Below are positions 10,024-22,234 of a stretch of 64,000 nt of DNA, in pieces. Numbering within the stretch: the first letter of the stretch is position 1; the number at the start of each line of letters is the position of its first letter. The DNA comes from Panagrolaimus kolymaensis. Its lineage: Eukaryota > Nematoda > Chromadorea > Rhabditida > Panagrolaimidae. The position numbers and the translations under genes are program-made. The DNA is taken from contig JAJQJQ010000015.1 in the NCBI GenBank assembly GCA_028622995.1, positions 3,720,001 through 3,784,000 on the forward strand, in the 5' to 3' direction. The notes below the pieces were generated by a model. It was not told the DNA's origin. It made no database searches and was given only the letters and a program-made list of their open reading frames with translations.

Positions 10024-11302
10024 TTATTTACGTTCATTTTTGAATGGATCTTCCGGATGGCCTACAAGAAAATCTTGCCAAAACATTCGTTCATTTTGTG
10101 GAGCTGAATCAAGTTTCTTCATATCTTCATCTTTGAGTTCAAAATCAAAAACTTTATGATTTTCTTTGATTCGTTTTTCATTGGTTGATTTAGGAATTAC
10201 AGCGATTCCATTTTGCATTAAATGACGAAGAAGAATTTGAGCAGGTGATTTATTATATGCTTTTGCAAAGCTAAGAACAATCGAATCTTCAAGGGGTGAT
10301 GAAGCTGGAGGAAAATCGGGTTTACTATAAAAAGGGATTTTAGATATGTATGTCTTTTATAAATATGCGTGAAGAATGTAAAGCTTACTATCCATTAGGA
10401 AGGACAAAGTTAACACGTCCTGGTGAACCAATGGGTGCATAAGCAGTTACAGTAATTCCATGCTTTTTGCATGCTTCAACTAAAGGCTTTTGTTGAAAAT
10501 AAAGATGAAGTTCAACTTGATGATTATGAATAGGAACTTTAGCATTTTTCATAATTCGATTTATTTGTTCAATAGAAAAATTTGAAACTCCTATAGCTCG
10601 AGTAAGTTTCTTTTCATAAAGTGATTCAAAACCCTGAAAAGTATATTTCGTTAGACTACTCTAAATATTTCCCTAACACTAACCTTCCACATATCTTCAA
10701 CGGTTACATCTTTTCGTAGTTCACTCATATCCAAATTAAATGCTCCAGGCATATGAGCAAGATATAAATCAACGTGGTCTAATTTTAATTTTTCAAGTGA
10801 TTCTCGAAGCCCAGCTTCTTGATTTTCAGGTGCCAAATGAGTTGTCCAACATTTGGTTGTAATAAAAAGATCTTCACGTTTTACAATTCCTTCATTAAAA
10901 AGTTGTTGAAGGGCTTCACCAATAGCATCTTCATTTTGATAACATGTAGCTGTATCAATTAAACGATAACCATCAATAATAGCAGTTCGAACTGCATGAA
11001 TTACTTCTTCGCGGCTTGCCTAAAAAATATATAAATAATATATTAACAGGCTGATTGGTAAGCTCCTACAGAAAAATCATATTTGCTAGGGTTATTCAAA
11101 ACCAAAGTAATAATTAAAATAATCGAAGGTTAGTATGTTTTTTTTTGTTTAGCACCAAAAACTCAATCTCATTCATTGAAACGAAAATTTGGGGCTATGA
11201 ATCATCGAAACTAACAAACAAACAACTAACCTGCCATGTTCCTAGACCAAAAATGGGCATTTCAACTCCATTTGAAAGTTTTAAAGTTTTTGAGAATGTC
11301 AT
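10024..11302 (-). CDS. Aldo-keto reductase (AKR)
   Basis: Four exons (11302-11231, 11019-10684, 10633-10389, 10324-10024) give 317 residues, the usual AKR length. N-terminus LSNGVEMPIFGLGTWQ is the AKR beta-strand start. The catalytic tetrad is visible: Asp in DGYRLIDTATCYQNE, Tyr in CYQNE, Lys in TTKCW, His in LYLAHMPG. The NADPH-binding signature near the C-terminus is IPKSTNEKRIKEN. It should reduce aldehydes or ketones with NADPH in the cytosol; the substrate cannot be told. The change of the common HWP to HMP after the catalytic His is minor and occurs in other AKRs. Confidence 0.92.
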
Positions 11303-12100
11303 ATTTCTCTTTGACAAATGGTGCTGCTTTTATGTAAGCTAAAAATATAATAAACAGAATGAATAGCACTAACAAAAAAAACTATCAACTTATATATACA
11401 TATATGAAAAAAAATTGTAAGCACGCAACAAATGAAACACAAAAATGATAAAAATTGATAAAAATGCAGACTAGACTCATTAACATCGCCGTTTTATTTT
11501 TTGATGACAAAAATAAGAATCAAAAAGCTGGAGCAGTAGGTAGTAAAAAAGAAACATGGCTGCATGAGTGTGAAAATGAATGAATGAAAGTGATCATCGC
11601 TGCTTTTCGTCTCCTTCTCTTTTTTTTTGCTGTTGCTATTTGGTGAAAAGAGAAAGGCAAAGGCATTATTGCGTTTTCAAAAAGTAGTAGAAGAAAATGA
11701 AGTTCAAAGCGCTCAAATTTATACTTTTTTTTACCTTAGTAAAAGAAAAAAACGTGTCCTCAAACATACATAACAAAAAAATGATTTAATTATAACATTT
11801 TTGAAAAAACTTTAAATGGCAGAAAAAAGAAAGTTTTTTAATTCTTCACTCCACTCAATTTTTCTTTTAAAAAATGATGAAGTTTTTCTCTCGATTTAAG
11901 AAGTCAAATTACTAACTCACTCAAGGTTAAGGAGTTGTTATTTGTAAGTAAAGAAAATGGTTAAAAATTTGTAAAAGTCATCAACAAAAAAAATAATGCT
12001 CTTAACAAAAAACGAGTTGTCGAAGATGGCTGCCATTAGAAGTTGAAAAAATTTAAAATATTTTATACAAAATCAAGTTTTTTCTTAAACCCTTTGATGA
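11303..12100. other. Intergenic, low-complexity, no gene seen
   Basis: Poly(A)/poly(T)-rich DNA upstream of the aldo-keto reductase. The ORF at 11145-11342 is the antisense of the reductase exon 1 and its flank. Confidence 0.4.
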
Positions 12101-12138
12101 ATCGTAAGCAGGGATGGGCGGAAGTGACTTTTCCTTAG

Positions 12139-12283
12139 ACGGAAGGAACCGGAAACGGAACTAAGGCAGTTCCGTAAAAGCGGAAACGGAAGCGGAAATA
12201 TAAATTATTTTCTACGGAAGCGGAAACGGAAACGGAAGTGAAAAAAGGGCGGAATTCCGCGGAAACGGAAGCGGAAACGGAAT
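12139..12283 (+). repeat. GGAAAC/GGAAGC hexamer array, left arm of hAT element
   Basis: Irregular tandem hexamers, interrupted by short AT stretches and by GGAATTCCGCGGAA. Subterminal repeats like these are commonly transposase-binding sites in hAT elements; here that role is inferred. Confidence 0.75.
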
Positions 12284-12810
12284 TTTTTTTTCTTATTAAA
12301 ATTTGCTTTCTAAAATTTTTCTTTTGAAGTTGGTTTCTTAATGCTCAGAGTTTAATATATTGTTTTCTCTTTAAAAAAATACTTTTGGTTAAAGTGAATA
12401 ACCTAAAACCTCTTAATAAAAAATTCACAAATAAGTTTTTAAACTTTTTGATATCATATTATTGTAATTAGTATAGTTTTATGCTCACTCCTATTTGCAA
12501 TGTATCATAGAAACGAAAAATATACATGTGGTTGCTCTTTGAATGCTTATGTTATATTGGTTAATTATTTCTGATTAATTTGAATGAAAGAGATTTTCGA
12601 AGTTTTTGACTTCAAAGAAAAATAATTGATGACAATTAACACACAAACAAGCATGTTTGCGGCTTTTTTAGCAACATTTAAACCGTGTAAGTATAAAAAT
12701 TAGGTATAAAAAAGTTGGTAAATAAAATAATTCACTCCAAAAGGTGAAGTTTTCTGTAATTTTTCTGTGAAAAAATAAAGCACTTCCGTTTAAGATTTCC
12801 GCTATTTTTA

Positions 12811-12927
12811 CAGCGGAAGCGGAAACGGAAACGGAAATTTAAATATTTTTTTACGGAAGCGGAAACGGAAACGGAAGCAAAAAAACCACGGAATTCCGCG
12901 GAAACGGAAACGGAAGCGGAATTCCGC
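12811..12927 (+). repeat. GGAAAC/GGAAGC hexamer array, right arm of hAT element
   Basis: Same hexamers and same internal order as in the left arm, and in direct orientation although the element ends are inverted. Confidence 0.75.
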
Positions 12928-12944
12928 CCGTCCCTGATCGTAAG

Positions 12945-13630
12945 TAACGACTACGTAGTTTTACAGAATCGAAGTTATTTTTTGTTAATAAAAATTCTCA
13001 CAAAATAAAGGTAAACGAACAATAGTAAAATAAATTAATAAAAATCCATCACAAATTTTTTTTTAAAAAAACTCATAAAAAAATGTTCTTGAAGCAACCT
13101 GGCAAAGCAAGTACTGTAACAGACAGGATTCAAAGATGCTGATATTGTATTAATAGTTTATGAAATCTTCATTTAGATGACTCAACCCGTCAATTATTTT
13201 TATGGATATTACCATTTTGCATTTTTTAGGTATCGGTTTTGAAGCAATTTTTATAGGCCTTGAAGCATTAAGAACTCTTGTCGCGAAATAAATATGTGAG
13301 CTCTCTTTTTCTCATTCATCGTCGAAGCTTGCAGAAATGAAGGAATCGGTATTTTATTTTTGATGCTTTCTTTCTTTCTTCCTTTTTTTTGTTACGCTTC
13401 AATAAAATAAAATAAAATATCGGACGATTGCTTTTTTATTGTTCTCGAATTTAGTTCAAACTTTTTTAAAACTAGCGACGAAAAGTATACTTCATTTTTT
13501 TTTGTTAAGCAAAGTCATCTTTGGCTGAATTGGGCGTCTAATGTCTCTCTTTACTTTTTTCTTCTTCTCTCGTGTTTATGAAAATAAAATTTTTTTTTGA
13601 TTATTTCTGAATAATTACTTTTCAGGGAAT
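12945..13630. other. Intergenic, with likely trans-splice acceptor at its end
   Basis: No gene seen. The acceptor-like TTACTTTTCAG ends at 13625, six bases before the ATG of the next gene. With no upstream donor evident it is a good candidate for SL addition. Confidence 0.45.
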
Positions 13631-16564
13631 ATGTCATCGGATAATCACTTGGGTTATGATGTACATCTGCGTTCAAGTCCTTCACTTCCAGAATTAGTAA
13701 GTGTTTTTTTGTCAAAAATTCAACAAATTTATAACATTCATTTTCAGCCTAAGACAACGGACGATCAAGAAGCTATGTCCATTGATGATTCAACTTCTAA
13801 CTTTTCTTCCATTCCATTGGAGTAAGTTTAATCTTATTATCTGATTACAATAACCTTATTCTTTTAGTGTTAATCATTTGGCAACTCGTAAAGATTTGAT
13901 TCAATCTAAAGCAATGAACTTATATTCTCAACTACCGTATCATGCTCGACCAGATATGTCAGTGGTGCAACATTTTGTCAACTCTGATCTTCGCTTCATC
14001 ATTCCAGTTAAACGTGAAACTCTACCGATTCCAGCTCCATTTAACTTTGTACAACCGATACCTCAAATGTTAAAGCCAAAAGATGATCTTAAATCATTCA
14101 AAAAATTGCAAGCTGGTAAAGAAAGTAATGGGTATCAAAAGCCTCAACCAAAACATTCTGATTCATCGTCGCTGATGCCTCCAAAATATCAACAAGCTGA
14201 TGTTTTAAAGCTCAAAAAACGTGGAAGACCTAAATTGGCATCAGAAGTTCTAGCACCATCACCAAAGAAGATTAAACAACATAAAACAAAAAAATCAGTA
14301 GCTCCTGTAACTTTTCGTGGAACCAAATCAACTCCTGAACTTACTCCTCCGCCATCATCTAAAATGGTTGAACGCGAAAGAAGTGCCATTCCAACTACCA
14401 ATGAAATTGTTGATCCATCTCTTCGACGATCAGTAAGAAAGGTATATCGACCAAAACATTTAGCTACTGATGTTGAAAATCAACCTCCTGAACAACGCTC
14501 ATCTGAAGTGGAAGTTAAGGATTATAACATTTGTGCTGCTTCCATCCCAGATATGTTATCACCAAGTGAAGCTTTAAATGATCGTGATCGAGATGAACTT
14601 ATTATGAGTCCAGAAGCTCTTGAATGTATTGATGATGCTTCTGTTGGAAGATATGCTTTGGCATGTGAAGCTAAAGTTGGATGTGATATTCATACGGTAT
14701 GTTCTCGTAAACATTACAAATCCTTACATATGTTTCTTTTTTAGGCTATTTGTCATCTTGCTGAAAACGAATCTTCCATTCAACGAGCTTTGGAAACTAT
14801 CGACGATCCTGGATCTCTCCCAAACAACTACGTTCGCAGCGATAATGCCCCTGGTCTTTGGAATGGTGATGAAATCAAAACCTTCACTCGTTTAATGAAC
14901 AATGGTAAAAGCTATAAACGAATGTCAAAAATTAGTAAGCATGTAAGTTGTGAGCTTGGTTGCAAGGATCGCTTAATTATGTTCTTTCTTATATTACAGT
15001 GATTCTCTAAAAGAGTTAATACTAATGTTTATTTTTTCAGTTTCCAAATAAATCAACATCCAATATTGTCAATGCTTATTATGCTTTAAAGAAAAATGTA
15101 TGCTCTTTTGGTCGTGAATTTATTCCTTGTCCTGAGATCATCAAGTATGTTGTTTTTTTTCACGAGATCCAAGCATCCCAGCTTCCGCTTTCAATAATAT
15201 TAAAGTTAATGCATTCTCATTTTTTAGGAAAAACAAACATGTTCTTGGCTTTGATTATGTCGATTCTGCAAACTGTGATAATTGTGTTAACAAATTATGG
15301 GATAAACCTGTTGAAGAAGAAGTTGCAGATACTTTATGTTCATTATGTATGCTTTACCAAATAATGTATGATAAACTTCGACCAAATGCTCAACCTTCTT
15401 CTCCAATGTAAACTTTGCTTCTTAAATTTTACAATCTTTCATTGTTTAATACTTTAGCTTTGATGTTTCAAACCTTCCACACAAATCTTGTTATTATGAA
15501 ATAATGAAAGATTATCCATATGATGAAGAAGTATTTATCCCAGATTGGAATGTGTGGAAATCAAGTGTTTACGCCATCAAAAGTAAGACATTGTATAAAG
15601 TAGCTGTTTGTAGCTATGGTTTTCTCATTTTTCATGTGTTTCACTACTAATAAAAAATTTTTTAGAATCCATGATGCCTCATTTCATTGAAGCTGTGAAG
15701 GACTTGAAGATCGAAGAAAAGGCTCAACAAATCATCGAAGAAGTCAACGACATGAACGATGCTTTTACAAACATATTTTTCTCTGAAAAACCGTTATCAA
15801 AGTTGTCTCCTTTTCATCCTAAAAATGGTGTATCTCTTATTGAATCAATCAATTCTCATTCTGCATCATCACCTCCTGTTTCTCAAGAACAACCTAAAGA
15901 AAATGGCAAAGCTTCAGCTGAACTTGAACATGTTGAAATGCATAGTGATGAAGAGAATGATGGTCCACCCGTACTTATAAATGAAAATGAAAGACCAAGA
16001 ATTGAAGTAATTGTACCTGAGAAACCATATGACATTATTTATTTTGGATACCTCGACGAAAGGGACAAACTTCATAATGGATATGGTATTGAGTTCAATC
16101 ATGCTTACACTGAAAAACTTTGTAATTATGATGGATCCCTTTATCTTTCACCATCCAAAGCTGTTGAAAATAATGAACCATTGGGAGCTTCAGCTAAAAG
16201 AAATAAGACTGATGCTGAAATTATTCAAGAATATGGTAAAATATCATTGTTCGATTTTTCTCAAAGTATGTTATCACTTTTAAAAACAATTTTTAATCAT
16301 TCTCTTTCTTTTTTAGCTTTTATCGACAACAAAAAACGTTTTCAACCAACTGCTGATGCTCTTAATGTTCCACTTGATTATATGGAAGCTTACGTCCGGC
16401 ATAATTACAATGAACTCAAAACATATTTTTCTCAATTTGAACGTATGGTTAGAATGCGGGCACGTCAAAGAAAAGCTCGAAATCGTCAAGATGGTAAACA
16501 TCAAGAAGACCGAGAAAGAAGGATCACAGAAGTTCCAATGAAACAATATAATTATTATTTTTAG
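13631..16564 (+). CDS. ELM2/SANT/GATA-finger-like chromatin protein
   Basis: Nine exons (13631-13696, 13748-13821, 13868-14696, 14745-14942, 15041-15144, 15228-15407, 15458-15582, 15666-16265, 16317-16564) join to 807 residues. The N-terminal 280 residues are disordered with an AT-hook-like KKRGRPKLA. An ELM2-like region (VGRYALACEAKVGCDIHTAICHL...IQRALETI) leads into a SANT-like domain (LWNGDEIKTFTRLMNNGKSYKRMSK...NIVNAYYALKK). A Cys pair CDNC and a second pair LCSLC 18 residues later form a GATA-like zinc finger. This order is that of MTA/LIN-40, EGL-27/RERE and MIER corepressor proteins. Role inferred: nuclear corepressor scaffold for deacetylase complexes. The orthologue cannot be fixed by eye, because the ELM2 part is divergent. 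The C-terminus is rich in Arg/Lys. Confidence 0.7.
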
Positions 16565-17203
16565 TTGATTTTTAGTTTTGTAATGTAAAAGGGTTTGCAT
16601 ACCCTATCAATGTTGTAACGGGTGTTTTTGATTGTTTTATATATTTTTTTTAGATGACAATAAACTTTTTTTACAAAACATTTAACACTTTTTTTGTGGC
16701 GTTTACGATTGCATATGTATGTGTCCTTGGTAACTACAGATGATGGCATTGACAGGATTTTTTTGTTAAATATTGACTAGCACTTTGTAGTGGAATGCTT
16801 CGATTAGTGCTGATATTATAAGTTGGTGGAATTTTTATAGGGTTCAATAGAGTTGGAGAAGTGGCTAATATTTGCATCAATTTTTTGTTTCCACAAATTA
16901 TCATTTTCAAGCATGGAATTCGATAAGGTTTTTATTAAAATTATTAGCATCTAACTATTAAATGTTGGATGAGTTGAACCGATTTGAAAGATGTAAAGAT
17001 TTGTCTTTAAAAATTTTTTTAATTAACTAATCTTCATACGGTATTAATGGGCGTCTTTGATTCATAAAATGCCAATAACCTAGTTTTGCGCATATTTCAA
17101 ACATCTTCGATTTTTGAGCTTTTTGTTTTAACAAAAGTTTTTTTTCTTCAGTGCTTTCAAATTTTTCAATCAACGAGCAACAACTAAAATTTTAGCCTCG
17201 ACG
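16565..17203. other. Intergenic, nothing recognised
   Basis: Contains the 3' UTR of the upstream gene (AATAAA at about 16661). Two same-strand genes lie 640 bp apart, wider than usual for a nematode operon. Confidence 0.4.
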
Positions 17204-18216
17204 ATGTCAGCAGATTCCATTTCAACTAATAATGAAATACTTTGTCAACTTGAAAAGCTTTCAAAAGAGCAAGAACTAATCTCCAATTATTTGGTAACTT
17301 TAAATGAATATATTCTTCGAACTAATTTTGGTTCGACTCAAATATTTCCAAATTCTATTAATGCTTTACAAACTGGGCAAGAGTTAATGAAAGGTTAGTT
17401 AGTTTATTGCTTTGCTTTTACTTATTTATGGTTGGATTAATTAATTATGTTTCATTTTCAGAACGAATAAAACAAATAACTAATGTTACTTTAAGAGCTT
17501 CAAAAGAAAAGAATATTCATGAGAAAGAAGAAGCAGCAGCAATCAAGAAAAGAAATGATGATTCAGAAGAAATGGAATTCTCAAATATATTTGGTATTAA
17601 TAAACTTTTTTATATGGTTTTTATTAATGGAAGATAACATTTTCAGCCAAATTTCCTCATAGTGCTCTTATGACTCCACTTCCTTCTTGTTCCTCATCGT
17701 TATCGGATGAAACAGAAATGAACAAGAAAGCAACAACAACAGCTGAAAGTAGTCGTAAGTCTTGTTTTATTTCGAGCTATGTTGACTGTCATTAACCTAA
17801 ACCTTTTTTCTCTCTCCAGCAACTTCAACTTCGAGCTCATTGTGTGAATTGTATGAAAAGCTTTCAACTGTTAATGGTAAAGCAGTATTTACTCGAAACT
17901 TTGCTTCATTATTAAAATCTCCTAATGTTTCTAAAGGTGAATTTACTGTTTATATCTATCAAAAATGAACTTATCAAAAATTTTAGTGGATGAATCGATA
18001 AATAGTAGCCGAATGGATATATCAACTTTATCGAGCACTTTTTCAACGCCTATTAGCAAAAGACATGGTCATTTGACAAGTGGTGAGTTTTTTTGTTGTT
18101 TAATAATACGCTCTAATATCATATTTTTAGCTGATGATACTAAACGATCTCGACGAGCAGCTGCACCTGCATCACTCAAAGAACCTTCGTTAAAGAAGAA
18201 GATGCGGCGGGCATAG
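17204..18216 (+). CDS. Small coiled-coil protein of unknown family
   Basis: Six exons (17204-17393, 17462-17593, 17647-17754, 17820-17936, 17987-18082, 18131-18216) join to 242 residues with intact frame. The N-terminal 110 residues are likely coiled coil (EILCQLEKLSKEQELISNYL; ITNVTLRASKEKNIHEKEE). The middle is Ser/Thr-rich, and the tail is strongly basic (DDTKRSRRAAAPASLKEP, ending KKKMRRA), resembling a nuclear localisation signal. Such a layout is seen in small chromatin or kinetochore adaptors, but I recognise no family and give none. Confidence 0.65.
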
Positions 18217-18511
18217 TTTTATTTTTTATTTTTGATATTTTGTATTTGTATAAATTGTTTTGTTGATTAGAAAGAATAAACTCTTGATTTTCCGTTTTGT
18301 TTTGTGCTTTAGGGACATACAACTAAAAGAGATACGTCGATGCTTCTGAGATTATGGAAATCAAACAAAATGGTTTAACTTGTTCGGATTTTGATAATGG
18401 TTTTATTTTTTCAAACAAATATTGCAATAACTAATAAACACGCTTTCATGAAACAAAAATGATAAAAATGAGATAATCAAATGCTAAAAGCTATAACCAT
18501 CATGGAATTTT
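18217..18511. other. Short spacer between convergent genes
   Basis: Two convergent genes end here. AATAAA at about 18276 can serve the plus-strand gene. Nothing else seen. Confidence 0.4.
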
Positions 18512-21286
18512 TTAAATATTCAATCCGTCAAGATCTAATGGAATTGATAAAGTTAAATCAACAACATTCAAATCAAGTGGAATCAAATCTTCGCTTTGCT
18601 TTTCTTTTTCTGTTTCTGTTTCTTCAACCTTGTTTTCAGGTTTCGAATAGAGGCCAAAAATGTCACAATATTTTTCAATTAAAGGTTGATTGTCTTTTGA
18701 ATGGTTATTAACATTTTCTGTGGGAAATGTTGCACTTTCATGATGATGTGAAAATTCTTGAGTAACCTGAGTAGAATAAATGGGTGAGAAATCATCAGCA
18801 TTTATTTCTTCAAAATCTTGATAATCACCATTTTCATTTTCTTCAGCCGAAGATACCGTGGGACTTAAGGAAATCGAAGTTACTGCAGCGATGGGTTTTG
18901 GAGTATCATTCAAAAAGAATGATTCAAATGTTTCAGAAGTTAATTTTTTGTTAGTTTCTTCTTCGGCTTCAAATGTGCTTTTAGTTTGTAGCTTGATGGA
19001 AGCTTCTTCTTTAGGTTTAGTGAATTCAGGGGCAGCAGATGAATCAGATGTAGTGGCTAAAGCTTGTTTGGAATCATTGGGTTTTGCAATATTTGAAGTT
19101 GCTTGATTATCATTTGGCTTTTTTAAATCGAAAAAATTTTCAAATGGATCGATTTTCGAAGAAGATAATTTATTACTGCTTTCTGAGTTGTCTTTTTCCA
19201 TTGAAATAGCACTTTCTGAAGGAATAATAGGTTCAGCGATGGTTTGTAATTCCACGATATTTTCATTAACAATAATTTGAGGAGGAGGTGGAGTATCACC
19301 AACTTTCTCAATTATTTCATATTCCTTTTCAATGCTTTCTTCTTTCTTTATTTTTCGAGGTAAAGGTTCATATTCCAAATCTTCAAGTGTATCGCCAATT
19401 AGCATGAAATCTTGACATCGTTCACGACAACCTTGAAGAAACATGTTGGAAATATTGATATCATTTTTGGGTTCTTCTTTGCCACTCGGTTTATCAGCCG
19501 CATCTCCCGTTTCAGGAATATTTGAAAAAGATTCATCATTTTGAGCTTCAGTGGCTTTAGCTGAGTTAACCTTTTCTGTCAATACTTCTTCAACGTTATC
19601 AACTTTATTAATAAGAGCTGGAAATTGATAAGAATTTTGAGCCGCTGTTGTTGTTGCTTCGCTTTTGACAAGTTTAGCATCATCACTTTCAGTTTTAATA
19701 GTGAAATCAATATCGACTATTTTTTCGAGAATTGGAGGATGTTGTTGTTCATTTGGTGATTCTTTATTTGTATATGCTTTGTTAAAGACTGCGTTTAATA
19801 ATGGTTTTTCTTCAGGTTTATCAAATTCAGATGGTCTTTGATTTGCAATACCTTCTTCGTTAACCATCGAGAAATTTTCTTTGGGTTTGCCAAATTCTGA
19901 GACAGTGGATTCTTGTTTTGCGACATTCTCATAAGTGTTATCAATTTGAGCTTGAAGCTTTTCGACTTCAGAAACAACTTTTTTATCCCCAGCTGAAGAT
20001 GGTGCATGATGTGCTGCTTCTGGAACAACAACACCAACTACTTTATCAGCATTTTCATCAACATCAAGAACAATTTTTTTAGTTTTTTTCTTCACAATTT
20101 GAAAAGCGTTATTTTCCACTCGATTATCTTCCTCTGAATCTGTGCCGCTTACTGGTGGAGGTCTGTTGTAGTTGATGGGCTTTGGCTTTTCTTTAATCAC
20201 TGGTGGTTGTTGTTGTTGTGGTTGATTTTGCATTGGTGGTAAAGGAATTTCTCCAGAACCTTGGTTGTCGTCTTTAACTGAAATTAGAGCTGATTGATAT
20301 TTCTTCCATGGTCGAGGATTCCAATTTCTTTCTTGATCTCGTTTACGCTGTTCTTCAAGGGTAGCAAAATTAGCGTTGAATTTTCTCCAAAATTCTATGG
20401 AATTAGCTCTATCTTTTTCTATTTCAGCGATAAGCAATTTGGGATCCTTTTTTAATTTCAAAGCTTTCAAATTTTCTTCATTGATTTTTAAAATTTCAAT
20501 TTCATTGAAAGTTATTCCATCCCAAACTCGTTGAAGATTTCCAACTTCGGGGAAAAGCTTTTTCCATGCCTATAAAAATGAATAATAAATATTTAATAAA
20601 GATGTTTATAATTTTAGTTTAAGCTTTTTTTTACCCTTCGAAATTCTAAATTTGTTTGCAATATTTCTGATTGATATTGAATAAGATAAATTTGAAATGT
20701 TTCAATGCTGATCCATCCATCATTATCTTGGCGTCCATCAATATAACATCGATTGAGAACTTGAACAAAAGCTATACGTCCCTAAAGAAAATGAGTTATA
20801 TTGACTAACTCCAAATGTCATGGGTATAAATAAGCTTACTTCATGATGCCGCATATGAGGTTCCAAAAACAATGTATCTTGAATTTCAATTTTAACTCCA
20901 GTCATTTCACTAAAAAAGAAAGAATCATGGATAAGAAAAATCTGCACACAAAAATCAAAAGCTTACATTTTATCTGATACTCGAAAACGCCGAATATCAT
21001 TTGGAATTTTAGCATTATATAACCATACACATTTATGATCAAAAGAAACATCCAAAAAATTTAGTTCAGGCCATTCCCGAATCATTTTAATAAATGAATT
21101 AAACCCAAATTGAGCCATGGTATCATTGAAATTCAAATATTGCCCACATTGTAAATAATAAGCTTCCAATTGTTCTGTATTCACGGGTTGGGCGGTAAGC
21201 ATATATATTTGTTCGAGGAAAGCTTGTTTGAGATCTTCTTTAGATAGTTGATAGCTAAGATGATACCCAGCAGCTGCAGGAATCAT
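18512..21286 (-). CDS. Probable LOTUS-domain protein with long disordered tail
   Basis: Four exons (21286-20967, 20909-20840, 20781-20635, 20569-18512) join to 864 residues. Residues 20-85 read as a LOTUS/OST-HTH-like winged helix: PVNTEQLEAYYLQCGQYLNF, then QFGFNSFIKMIREWPELNFL, which fits the family pattern of a Y..G helix, G(F/Y)-S hydrophobic helix and P-hydrophobic strand. A second conserved block follows (VKIEIQDTLFLE...GRIAFVQVLNRCYIDGRQ). The remaining 600 residues are acidic, Ser/Pro-rich and apparently disordered. The two genes to the right share the first two blocks and their exon joins. C. elegans P-granule proteins MIP-1 and MIP-2 combine LOTUS domains with long disordered parts; similarity of role is inference only. 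Confidence 0.6.
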
Positions 21287-22234
21287 TTTGAAACAATAAA
21301 AAAAGAAAGAGTTTACAATAGAATTTGCAAAATAAAAATAAATTCAACCCGCTTGATTTCTTCTTCTTTTTTATGAATTTATAATTCCAAAAAGTTGCTC
21401 TAAATAAATTTTCTAATACACATAAACAAACCTTTGGCATCGCTAATATAAACGCCAAAGCATAATAAAATGATTTCAAATATTTTTTTCGTTTATGGTA
21501 TTGCAATAAAAGCACTTTGAGGTAAAATTGCATTTCGTTGATGATGCAATTATTTTATGACACTTCTCCTCCAATCGTAAGCCGTGCCGGCGGCGGCGTT
21601 TCTAATTTCATCTTTAAATTGTAAAAAAGGTTTTATATTTGAAAGAAAATATGGAAGCAAAAAACTTTTAAACAATTTATTCTTTCATCGAGTAAAGCAA
21701 ATTTTAAGCATCGACACTATTTATTGATGCGATTTGGGGTGAAAGTGAGAAAGAAATAAAAAACACATCGAAGAAAGTAAAATCAAAATAAATCACTGAT
21801 GATTATGGCCTTGATATGATTGATATTAAGCCCTCCTCAACCTTTAATGAATGATGAACGCAATGCTTCTCATGGTTACAAAAAATAAGGCCTTTTTGAA
21901 GTATCAAGAATTGACAAAGAATAGTCAGCCTAAGATCGCCGGAAGCAGAGTGTAATAATTCAACAATAATTTCGGTAAACAATAACTACAAAGACAATCA
22001 AAAATTCATAGGGGAATAACCGAAGAAAATATATGAGAATAATGTTTGATTTACAAGATTTATTGATGTTTTTAAAAAGTTTAGAAAATTAAAACATAAC
22101 AAAAAATGAAGATAGTATGTATACAAAGTGTAAAAAAACAAAACAAAGACATGAATATAATATACAAGGTATTAAAAATTATAAATCGTATATATTAGTA
22201 CTTTATGTTAGAGAAAACAAAAAAAACATTCAAA
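21287..22234. other. Intergenic, nothing recognised
   Basis: AT-rich, with two short unusually GC-rich patches (GCCGTGCCGGCGGCGGCG near 21581 and GATCGCCGGAAGC near 21936) that I cannot explain. Spacer between two LOTUS-like paralogues. Confidence 0.4.

Larger units (their letters stand above)
12109..12936. mobile_element. Non-autonomous hAT-type transposon (828 bp)
   Basis: The left end CAGGGATGGGCGGAA and the right end TTCCGCCCGTCCCTG are inverted repeats with one mismatch. CAGGG(A/T)NGGG is the typical hAT terminus. The element is flanked by a perfect 8-bp duplication ATCGTAAG (12101-12108 and 12937-12944), the hAT hallmark. Inside each end is an array of GGAAAC/GGAAGC units in the same orientation (about 12139-12283 and 12811-12927) with the palindrome GGAATTCCGCGGAA. 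The centre is AT-rich with no ORF, so it must be moved by a transposase encoded elsewhere. Confidence 0.9.
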
